Shown piece after piece: positions 42,314-49,220 of a stretch of DNA of 64,000 nucleotides (the stretch's first letter is position 1; each line of letters starts with the position of its first letter). The translations under genes were made by a program, and so were the position numbers. This DNA is from SBBG01 sp033717875 (GTDB lineage: Bacteria > Pseudomonadota > Gammaproteobacteria > Ga0077554 > Ga007554). The notes below the pieces were generated by a model, which saw nothing but the letters and a program-made list of their open reading frames with translations, was not told the origin of the DNA and searched no databases. The stretch spans positions 98,478-162,477 of the forward strand of contig JADDKJ010000001.1 of assembly GCA_033717875.1 (NCBI GenBank). The letters run 5' to 3'.

Positions 42314-42607
42314 ATGCGTATCTTGTCGCGGTTTGCACCGGTTCTTTTATTGGGCATCGCGTCTTGTGCTTGCGCCAATGGTGTTGTGGACAAGGCGGGC
42401 GGCCTTGAGCTGACCGGCGCTTTGATAGAGGGTGGTGTGGAATGCCAGCTATTCCAGAGTAACGAAGGTAAAAAGTATACCTTGCTAGGCAATCTCAAAG
42501 GATTCAAAAACGGTGATCGGGTGCGAATTGTCGGGGAAAAGGTCGAGGCTTCGTTCTGTATGCAGGGTGAGACTTTGTCAGTGAAGGCTATTGAATCTGT
42601 AAAATAA
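42314..42607 (+). CDS. Small secreted protein, DUF5818-like
   Basis: A 97-residue protein with a signal peptide (FAPVLLLGIASCACANG) and a short beta-rich mature part: LELTGALIEGGVECQLFQSNEGKKYTLLGNLKGFKNGDRVRIVGEKVEASFCMQGETLSVKAIES. The pattern of GDRVRVxG and SFCMQGxTLxVxxI resembles small OB-like proteins annotated as DUF5818. Two cysteines may form a disulfide. AAGGAGG lies seven bases before ATG 42314, 16 bases after the protease stop, so the two are co-transcribed. A protease inhibitor or chaperone role is a guess from this pairing. Confidence 0.72.
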   Translation: MRILSRFAPVLLLGIASCACANGVVDKAGGLELTGALIEGGVECQLFQSNEGKKYTLLGNLKGFKNGDRVRIVGEKVEASFCMQGETLSVKAIESVK

Positions 42608-42614
42608 TCGTCAT

Positions 42615-42642
42615 GGAGCCTCTGAATGGATCAGAGGTTCCT
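42615..42642 (+). terminator. Hairpin between convergent genes, also resembling IS5-type ends
   Basis: CCTCTGA (42619-42625) pairs with TCAGAGG (42631-42637) around a five-base loop. It has no T-tract. The arms resemble the inverted repeats GGAACCTCTGATTAATTC of the IS5-type remnant at 55026. It lies between the ends of two convergent genes, where termination is expected. Confidence 0.45.
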
Positions 42643-43235
42643 TATCCCTTTCGCGTCATCAGCATATACGCCAGCACAGAAATGAAACCGCCGACCGCGC
42701 CATAAAGGTGTGCGTCGGTCACCACCGCTCCGCCTGCGAATTCCGCTGTTCCCGGCAGCGGTCCATGCGTTTGTTCCCAGATAATCTTGCCCAATAGCAG
42801 CGCCAGCAACGCCAGTTCAAGGCGGTGCCCTGCGCGCAGGCTGGCAATGGCGCCCGCGGCGAACAGGCCGTGCAGCATGCCGGATAAACCCACATACCAG
42901 GCAATGGCGGGACTGAATGCCAGCAGGCCAAGGCTGACGCTCAGCAGGCTCGCCAGGCTGAGCAACAGCCATGTCTTTGTCGTTAGCAAACGTCCGAACA
43001 ACATCCAGATCAACGCCAGCGCCGCAAGATTCATCAGCAAATGGCCCCAGCCCAGATGCACGAAGCTCGCGGTCAACAAACGCCAGAACTCTCCCGCCAG
43101 GATCTGTTCGCGCTCATAACGCAGCCATGCGCTTGCCTGTGTGCCCGCGATGGCGATGGCGACCGAAGGCAGAGCGAGCGTTGCCGGAACGGCAAGGTTA
43201 TGGCGATGAAGCCAATGGGAGAAGGTTGCTGTCAT
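42642..43235 (-). CDS. Rhombosortase (rhomboid-family GlyGly-CTERM protease)
   Basis: A 197-residue intramembrane serine protease with about six hydrophobic helices. Diagnostic parts are FVHLGWGHLLMNLAALAL, the catalytic serine in YVGLSGMLHGLFAAGAI and the histidine in VTDAHLYGAVGGF. The GLSGxLHG motif separates rhombosortases from ordinary rhomboids. Rhombosortases cut proteins that carry a GlyGly-CTERM tail, often secreted proteases. None of the three proteases nearby carries such a tail, so its substrates lie elsewhere. I start at ATG 43235; the longer frame to 43352 adds a poor N-terminus. It is convergent with the protease operon. Confidence 0.85.
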   Translation of the reverse strand: MTATFSHWLHRHNLAVPATLALPSVAIAIAGTQASAWLRYEREQILAGEFWRLLTASFVHLGWGHLLMNLAALALIWMLFGRLLTTKTWLLLSLASLLSVSLGLLAFSPAIAWYVGLSGMLHGLFAAGAIASLRAGHRLELALLALLLGKIIWEQTHGPLPGTAEFAGGAVVTDAHLYGAVGGFISVLAYMLMTRKG

Positions 43236-43352
43236 CAGGCAATGGAATTTTGCTGCGGAGATTAAATTTTTAGCGATCGTTTGAATGAGTATTGACAAGG
43301 GGTTCAAGGAGGTATTGTATACATTGGGAAGGAGGAAGAATATAACAGGCAC

Positions 43353-43449
43353 TTCTAAAAATTCGCTGAAGCCACGATGGCGGCGTTGCTTTTCGTGCTC
43401 TGAAAATTCCAGGATGGAATTATTCAGAGCTTCCTTGGAAGTGCCCTAA
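43353..43449 (+). mobile_element. Small IS5-type-derived element (MITE-like)
   Basis: The ends GGCACTTC and GAAGTGCC are inverted. Inside, 43387-43437 matches the inverse of 55204-55252, containing the palindrome GCTCTGAAAATTCCAGGATG then GAATTATTCAGAGC. Non-coding, between the rhombosortase and a protease gene. Confidence 0.6.
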
Positions 43450-43551
43450 CGCCGCTTGACCGAGAGTCACGCTCGGAAATATCCAGAACAGACGAGAGGA
43501 TCTTTGTCGTATCACAGTAACCACCATCAAGTGATAAAAAAGGAGTGTGCC

Positions 43552-45867
43552 ATGAACAGAATCGTAAAAATATTCTGCACAGGTGTGGAGCAGGACGGAA
43601 TCGCTGACAAATTCCACGTCATCGAACGCTATGAGGGTTTTGTGCTTGCCGAGGTGGAAAAGAAGGCGGTGCCCCGGCTTGCGCGCAGCTATCCCATCGA
43701 AGACATCACCGATCTTTATTCCATCCAGGTGGGCGAGAAGATCATCGATACCTCGCTTCCCCGCCTGGATGTGCGGGGCAAACTTCGCTCTCATCCAGCC
43801 TATAAAGGGGTCAAGACGCTCGCGCCAGGGCGCCATCACTATCTCGTGCAATTCATCGGCCCGATCAAGGAAGCGTGGCTGAAGGCGGTCAAAAAGGCAG
43901 GCGGCGAACCGCGTGCGCCTTATGAGGGGTATGCCTATGTCGTGAGATCCGATGAGGAAACCATCAAGCAGATCGCCGCCTTGCCTTTTATCCGATGGAC
44001 GGGGCATCTGCCGACCAATGATCGCGTGGCGTCTTCGGTATTCATGAACGCGGGGCGCAAGGCGGATGATACCTCCTCGGCGCTGCCGCGTACGCGCGTC
44101 GTTCCTGGTGCTTATGCCGTTGAATTTTTCGGCGCGGCGGATTTGACCGCCGGTCTGCCCGAGGTAAAAAAATTGGGTTTCGATGTGCTGGGAAAAGACG
44201 CCAAGGGAAAGGTGCTGGTTGTTGGAGCCTCAGGCAGGGGTGCGGCGCTGGAAAAAAAGATTCGTGCGCTCGCCGCCGTTCATGGCGTGCGCTCGATCCG
44301 CGAGCGCGCACTCAAGCGCACCAGCAACGATGTGGCCGCCGGCATCATGGGGACTGCGATGTCGATGGCGAATACAGGACTTGGCCTGAGCGGGCAGGGC
44401 GAGTACATCGGGATATGTGATACCGGGCTGGATACCGGCAATTCACAAACCATCCACCAGGATTTTTCGGGACGCGTACCCTGGATCAAGAGCTATCCGA
44501 TTACGCCGGATTTCTCGCCCTACATCACCAATCCCGGCGGCAATGACGGGGCGGCGGATGTCGACAGCGGTCATGGTACGCATGTGGCTGGCTCCGTGCT
44601 GGGTAATGGTGCGGCCAGCGCAGGATTGCCCGGTGTGGCTGCGCCGGTGCGTGGCTTGGCCTATAAGGCGCGCCTGGGTTTTCAAGCCGTGGAGCAGGAG
44701 ATGAAGTGGAAACCGGCCTATCAGCAGCAGTATCCACGTTATCTGCTCGCCGGGATCCCCCTTGATCTGTCCACACTCTTCGCCGATGCCTACAAAAAGG
44801 GCGTCAGGATCCATTCAAATTCGTGGGGCGGCGGTGATCCCGGCGCATACGATAGCTACTGCGAACAGCTTGACCGCTTTGTCTGGCAGCGCAAGAATTT
44901 TTGCATTCTGTTCGCCGCCGGCAATGACGGAACTGACAAGGATGGCGATGGGCGGATCAATCTGATGAGTGTCACATCGCCGGGTACGGCGAAGAACTGC
45001 ATTACCGTGGGTGCCTGTGAAAATCTGCGGCCTGCGTTCAACAGTGAAACCTACGGCAAGTGGTGGCCGGGAGATTATCCCGTCGCCCCGCTGCGCAATG
45101 ATCCGATGGCGAACAACCCCGATCAGGTGGTGGCGTTCAGCAGTCGCGGACCGACCCGCGATGGCCGTATCAAGCCCGATGTGGTCTCCCCGGGCACCTT
45201 CATCCTTTCCACGCGCTCCACCCAGATCGCACCGAACAATCAGGCATGGGCCGCCTTTCCACCGAGCAGGATGTATTTCTATATGGGCGGCACCAGTATG
45301 GCCACGCCGCTCACCGCCGGAGCAGTGGCGCTGCTGCGCGAGTATCTGCGCAAGCATCATAAAATGAGAAGTCCAAGCGCCGCCTTGCTCAAGGCTACGC
45401 TGATCGCGGGCGCGGTGAGACTGCCGGGGGTTGCCGCCAAGGGCGCCATTGCCGATCCTCACCAAGGTTATGGTCGCGTCAATCTCGACGCCGTGCTGGC
45501 ACCACCCGCGCCCGCATCAGCTTGCTTTATCGACAAGAGAAGCGGCCTTGCCACCGGGCAGGTTCACACAGCGATGATTACGGTGAAGTCAGGCAACGTC
45601 CCATTGCGCATCGTCATGGCGTATACCGATTATCCAGGCCCGGCGCTGGTCAATAACCTTAACCTTATCGCCACCGCGCCGGATGGAACACGCTATGTCG
45701 GCAACCAGCCGGTGGGCGCGGCCATGGTGCTCGATATAAAAAATAATGTGGAGGTTGTTCAGATCGAAAAGCCAGCGGCCGGAGATTGGAAAATCGAAGT
45801 CGTCGGCTCGAACATCCCGCACGGGCCGCAGGATTATGCGCTGGTGTATATGGCGTCCTTGGGATAA
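43552..45867 (+). CDS. Large S8 subtilisin-like protease without signal peptide
   Basis: A 771-residue serine protease. About 240 N-terminal residues form what look like three successive propeptide-type modules (starting IVKIFCTGVEQ, HHYLVQFIGPI and AYAVEFFGAAD). The catalytic domain follows with predicted D290 (GICDTGLDTG), H341 (DSGHGTHVAGSVLG) and S582 (GGTSMATPLTAGAVALL), then a C-terminal jelly-roll-like domain (MAYTDYPGPALVNNLNLIATAPDG) as in KP-43-type subtilases. It begins MNRIVKIFCTG, with no hydrophobic leader, so export by Sec is not predicted. GGAG sits ahead of ATG 43552. It could act inside the cell or leave by another route. Confidence 0.88.
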   Translation: MNRIVKIFCTGVEQDGIADKFHVIERYEGFVLAEVEKKAVPRLARSYPIEDITDLYSIQVGEKIIDTSLPRLDVRGKLRSHPAYKGVKTLAPGRHHYLVQFIGPIKEAWLKAVKKAGGEPRAPYEGYAYVVRSDEETIKQIAALPFIRWTGHLPTNDRVASSVFMNAGRKADDTSSALPRTRVVPGAYAVEFFGAADLTAGLPEVKKLGFDVLGKDAKGKVLVVGASGRGAALEKKIRALAAVHGVRSIRERALKRTSNDVAAGIMGTAMSMANTGLGLSGQGEYIGICDTGLDTGNSQTIHQDFSGRVPWIKSYPITPDFSPYITNPGGNDGAADVDSGHGTHVAGSVLGNGAASAGLPGVAAPVRGLAYKARLGFQAVEQEMKWKPAYQQQYPRYLLAGIPLDLSTLFADAYKKGVRIHSNSWGGGDPGAYDSYCEQLDRFVWQRKNFCILFAAGNDGTDKDGDGRINLMSVTSPGTAKNCITVGACENLRPAFNSETYGKWWPGDYPVAPLRNDPMANNPDQVVAFSSRGPTRDGRIKPDVVSPGTFILSTRSTQIAPNNQAWAAFPPSRMYFYMGGTSMATPLTAGAVALLREYLRKHHKMRSPSAALLKATLIAGAVRLPGVAAKGAIADPHQGYGRVNLDAVLAPPAPASACFIDKRSGLATGQVHTAMITVKSGNVPLRIVMAYTDYPGPALVNNLNLIATAPDGTRYVGNQPVGAAMVLDIKNNVEVVQIEKPAAGDWKIEVVGSNIPHGPQDYALVYMASLG

Positions 45868-45875
45868 GCAATAAA

Positions 45876-45904
45876 AAAGCTCCCTCCGGTTGGAGGGAGC
45901 TTTA
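45876..45904 (+). terminator. Bidirectional rho-independent terminator
   Basis: AAAAAAGCTCCCTCC-GGTT-GGAGGGAGCTTT, a ten-base stem with a four-base loop. On the minus strand a T-run follows, ending the PEP-CTERM gene; on the plus strand it follows the protease stop by nine bases. Confidence 0.85.
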
Positions 45905-45965
45905 AGGTCTTCTTATTTTCCCTGTTATAGCTTGTCATTTCCGCGCCTGAGTAATTCCCTGGCGG

Positions 45966-46856
45966 TTATGATTGTTTTGGTCCTTGTTTTACGGTACCGC
46001 GGCGGGCGAAGTACAGGCCCAGCAGACCCACGCCGAGTAGAAGAGGAGAGGCAGGCTCAGGCACGCCGAGGGGGGGTATGCTCTCCTTCCAGGTGACATC
46101 TTTCGAGCCTGGGTTGTTCTGCAGGCTGGTCAGCAAGCCGGTAGAGACGGTTTTTTTTCCGTTCTTCGCCGTGGTTTGTACCGTCTGTAGTGCCATGACA
46201 TCGAAATGGATCCACTGGAAGCCGGTGGTGGAAATCAGCAGGGTTTTGATTTCTCCTGCGGCCCCACCCGTTTCGTCGGCAAAGTTGGGGACGCTCCCCC
46301 AGTTCTTGTTGAAGTTTCCGATGTCGAAGAAAAGAAAGTCGGAAACGGCGTCTTTCACCGGGTCATGATTGTTGGGGAAAAAGCTATTGCTTTCGGAGGT
46401 ATAAAATGCCGACTGGCCGTTGATTTTGAGGTCGGTGCCAACGCTGCCAAGCGTACCGTCTGGCACGGAGGCGACCAGTATGGCACCGCGCCCGTTGAAT
46501 GCGGCATAGTCGCTAAGCGAGCCGCCAAATGTTTGCTGCAATACCTGGCTCCAGCTCACGCCGAGAGTCCCCGGGGCGATGCCGGGTGTGATTGAAGATG
46601 AGCTGGGATCTGTGTAGCGCCCGCCCAACAGGAGTGCGCCATTGCTATAAACGCCACCCACTAGCAACGTCGAGCCGGAAGTGACGGCGGTGTCGGTTTC
46701 CGTGGGGTTGGTTAAAGTGGCTTTGTAATCGGCATAGATCCCTGTGTCTCCGGGACCTGCGGGTGCCCCAACCTGGAGGGTTGGTATGGCGAAGGTGCTT
46801 CCTGCAAACCCTAGCGCCGCAATAAAAATTAGCGGTTTAAATAGAGTTGTGCTCAT
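45966..46856 (-). CDS. PEP-CTERM sorted exported protein
   Basis: A 296-residue protein with a signal peptide (LIFIAALGFAGSTFAIP), a long beta-rich region rich in G, S and T, and a classical PEP-CTERM tail: GVPEPASPLLLGVGLLGLYFARRG (VPEP, a hydrophobic helix, then RR). PEP-CTERM proteins are processed by exosortase and often end up in exopolysaccharide or biofilm matrix. No exosortase gene is in this window. I do not recognise the central domain. Its start is preceded by a sigma-54-like promoter and two upstream sites, described separately. Its terminator is the hairpin at 45876. Confidence 0.88.
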   Translation of the reverse strand: MSTTLFKPLIFIAALGFAGSTFAIPTLQVGAPAGPGDTGIYADYKATLTNPTETDTAVTSGSTLLVGGVYSNGALLLGGRYTDPSSSSITPGIAPGTLGVSWSQVLQQTFGGSLSDYAAFNGRGAILVASVPDGTLGSVGTDLKINGQSAFYTSESNSFFPNNHDPVKDAVSDFLFFDIGNFNKNWGSVPNFADETGGAAGEIKTLLISTTGFQWIHFDVMALQTVQTTAKNGKKTVSTGLLTSLQNNPGSKDVTWKESIPPLGVPEPASPLLLGVGLLGLYFARRGTVKQGPKQS

Positions 46857-46898
46857 GTTGGTGCCTTATGTTTGATGGAAATACAGCAGGTATGATGA

Positions 46899-46914
46899 GC
46901 AATATTTGTGCCCA
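46899..46914 (-). promoter_or_regulatory. Sigma-54 type promoter for the PEP-CTERM gene
   Basis: Minus-strand TGGGCAC-AAATA-TTGC: GG and GC are separated by ten bases as sigma-54 requires, and GGCAC-N5-TTGC matches the consensus TGGCAC-N5-TTGC except at the first base. It lies about 43-58 bases upstream of the start codon. Confidence 0.6.
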
Positions 46915-46985
46915 ATCCGTTATTTTTATTTAATTGATTGAAAGTATTTAAGAAATATACTTTTCTTTTTCAGGGCGCGAAAGAA

Positions 46986-47157
46986 GGGGTGTAAAGTATT
47001 CCGACATTTTGTGAGATAAAGACGATAACAGTGCCTGCAATAAAAATCAATAAAATCAATTAGTTAATTATTTACTGAAAGGCAACGGCGGGATATTTTA
47101 AAAAAATCAATAAATACAACGAGGTAGTGATCTTATGGGGTGTAAAGTTTTCCGACA
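46986..47157 (-). promoter_or_regulatory. Two upstream sites GGGGTGTAAAGTWTTCCGACA
   Basis: GGGGTGTAAAGTATTCCGAC (46986, plus A) and GGGGTGTAAAGTTTTCCGAC (47137, plus A) are 21-base direct repeats with one mismatch, 151 bases apart. They stand about 130 and 281 bases upstream of the PEP-CTERM start, at enhancer distance from the sigma-54-like promoter. The rest of 46857-47217 is AT-rich and shows no gene. Confidence 0.6.
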
Positions 47158-47176
47158 GCCGCTCTTTGAGTATTTT

Positions 47177-47206
47177 AAGGCACCTCTGATGCGTCAGAGG
47201 TGCCTT
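47177..47206 (-). terminator. Strong hairpin after the third protease gene
   Basis: AAGGCACCTCTGA-TGCG-TCAGAGGTGCCTT, a perfect 13-base stem with a four-base loop, 12 bases past the stop codon. No clear T-run follows on the minus strand, so termination is likely but not certain. The stem also resembles the IS5-type ends. Confidence 0.55.
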
Positions 47207-47217
47207 AATGACGCACA

Positions 47218-48984
47218 CTACTTCATGACTTGTACCATCACGGATGTCTTGTTCCCAGCGGTATCCTCTGCCACGGCAGCGATGGTATGAAGTCCATTCG
47301 CTACCTTGCGGGTATTCCAACTGAAGGAAAGAGTGCTACTGTTGGTGACGCTGCGCAGGGTACCGTCGATATAAAGACTGAGTTTGGCGATGGCAATATC
47401 ATCCTTGGCCGTGACAGAGATGGTTACCGTTCTGTTGACGATGCTGCCATTGCCGGGGTTGGTGATGCCAACGGTAGGCGCGGTGGTATCGGCTGTTTTT
47501 GTCGCATTTGCGACGGTGACGCTGACGGCCTGGGAGGTGCCCTGGTTGTTCGCGGCATCCACCGCCGCGGTTGTCAATTTGACCGTGCCGTCGGGAGTGA
47601 AGGTGGAGTCCCAACTGAAGCCATAAGGCGCGGTGGTGTCGCTGGCGACCAGCTTGCCGTTGGCGAAAAGATCCACCCGCGTCACGCCGGTGTTATCGCT
47701 GGCGTTGACGCTGATGGGCACGATGCCGGAAACCGTGCCGCCGATCGGCGATGCGATGCTGACGCTGGGGGCCTGGGTATCCAGCGCCTGGGTCTGGGTG
47801 GCTTTGAGCACCGCGGCGGCGGCATTGATCCGGCCGTGGCCGTAATAGGTGTCATAACCGGCGGTTCCCAGGTCATCCGCGGTCGATTTGAGAATGTCCT
47901 CCACTTGTGCCGGGGAAAGCGCGGGATTGGCCGACTTGATCAGCGTGACCACGCCTGCCGTAGCGGGGCTGGCGAAAGAAGTGCCGGAGGGTGCGGAATA
48001 TCCGCCGCCTTTGGCGGTGGTCCAGATGCCGGCGCCGGGGGCGGAGATGTCGATGAACTCGCCATAGGTCGACCAGCTCGGGCGGGTGTCGCTGCTGTTG
48101 GTGGCGGCTACGGAGATCATGGTCGCGTTCGGCGCGGTCGCGTCATACACACCGCTGTTTCCTCCCGCCACGACGACCACGCCGCCTTTGTTTCTCATGT
48201 ATTGGGCAGCGCTTTGCACGGCGGCGCTGCCGGATACGCCATAGCTGATGTTGGCGACACGCGCGCCGTTGTCGGCCGCCCAGATCAGGCCGTTGGCGAT
48301 GGTACTGAGCGATGCGTAACCGTCGGGTTGGCTGATGCGCACCGGCATGACTTTGGCCTGCCAGGCGATGGAGGCGACGCCCTGGCTGTTGTTGCTGGAT
48401 GCCGCGACGACGCCGGCGACCTGGGTGCCGTGTCCATGCACATCCGACGAGTCGCTGTTATTGTCGTACATATTCCATCCCGCTACCATTTGTCCGGCCA
48501 GATCAGGGTGATTGGGGTCGACGCCGGTATCCAGGATGGCGACGGTGACACCGTTGCCCAGCGTGGTGTTCCAGGCGGCGGGCGCCTGGATCTTCGGCAG
48601 ATGCCAGGCATTGCCGTAGTAGGGGTCGTTTGCTGTCTGTTCCAGCGGGACCAGGCGGTCCAGTTCGGCGAATTTGATGTGACGATGTTTCGACAAGAGG
48701 TGCGCGATCGCCGCTTCATCGGCCTTCGGCGGCAGCTCCACGACCTGGAAGTTGATGTGCGGGATGCGGCGCATGGCGCGTCCGCCGTGGGGCTTGATGA
48801 TTTTGTCGAGCTCGGTATCGGACAAGCCGGCGCGGGGCTGCACCAGTATTCGTTGCTTTACCCATTGACCGGGCGATTCGGCGGCATCCGCAGCCGGTGC
48901 TATCACCGAGAGGGTTAGGGTTGCCATGATGGCGGAAAGTAGGCGATAGGGATAAGAACCGGCCGATGTGTTGGATGTGTTCAC
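47218..48984 (-). CDS. Secreted S8 subtilisin-like protease with Ig-like repeats
   Basis: A 588-residue secreted protease. Signal peptide about 14-36 (LLSAIMATLTLSVIAPAADAAE), a propeptide (QRILVQPRAGLSDTELDKIIKPHGG to HIKFAELDRLVPLE), then the catalytic domain with DTGVDPNHPDLAG, VHGHGTQVAGVVAASSN and SGTSFASPATAGVVTLI. After about residue 400 two Ig-like modules follow (APSVSIASPIGGTVSGIVPISVNASDNTGVTRVDLFANGKLV and the similar TVGITNPGNGSIVNRTVTISVTAKDDIAIAKLSLYIDG). It starts at GTG with AAGGAGG upstream. It ends VMVQVMK, with no sorting tail. It is read towards the PEP-CTERM gene but from its own start. Confidence 0.92.
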   Translation of the reverse strand: MNTSNTSAGSYPYRLLSAIMATLTLSVIAPAADAAESPGQWVKQRILVQPRAGLSDTELDKIIKPHGGRAMRRIPHINFQVVELPPKADEAAIAHLLSKHRHIKFAELDRLVPLEQTANDPYYGNAWHLPKIQAPAAWNTTLGNGVTVAILDTGVDPNHPDLAGQMVAGWNMYDNNSDSSDVHGHGTQVAGVVAASSNNSQGVASIAWQAKVMPVRISQPDGYASLSTIANGLIWAADNGARVANISYGVSGSAAVQSAAQYMRNKGGVVVVAGGNSGVYDATAPNATMISVAATNSSDTRPSWSTYGEFIDISAPGAGIWTTAKGGGYSAPSGTSFASPATAGVVTLIKSANPALSPAQVEDILKSTADDLGTAGYDTYYGHGRINAAAAVLKATQTQALDTQAPSVSIASPIGGTVSGIVPISVNASDNTGVTRVDLFANGKLVASDTTAPYGFSWDSTFTPDGTVKLTTAAVDAANNQGTSQAVSVTVANATKTADTTAPTVGITNPGNGSIVNRTVTISVTAKDDIAIAKLSLYIDGTLRSVTNSSTLSFSWNTRKVANGLHTIAAVAEDTAGNKTSVMVQVMK

Positions 48985-49220
48985 GTGAGAATGCCTCCTT
49001 GTTTTATTGATGTCGTCCAGCGTATTGAAAAAGACACGTTGCTAATGCGGCGTCCGCCGCAGGGTTGGTGTGATGCGCTTCTCATGATGGGAACGTTTTG
49101 TATCCCGCGGGGGAATTTTTTGAGCGGTATTCTAGCAAATTCAATGAGGATTTCCCCTTACCTTTCATGATAATGTTCGAGCGGGTGAAACGTGGGAATT
49201 AAACGGCAGAAGTATTGGGC

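Noticed and set aside
47230..48918. 562-codon open frame on the plus strand opposite the third protease
   Set aside because: It is the antisense of a well-supported S8 protease, has low-complexity G/R/V/D composition, no ribosome binding site and no recognisable domain.
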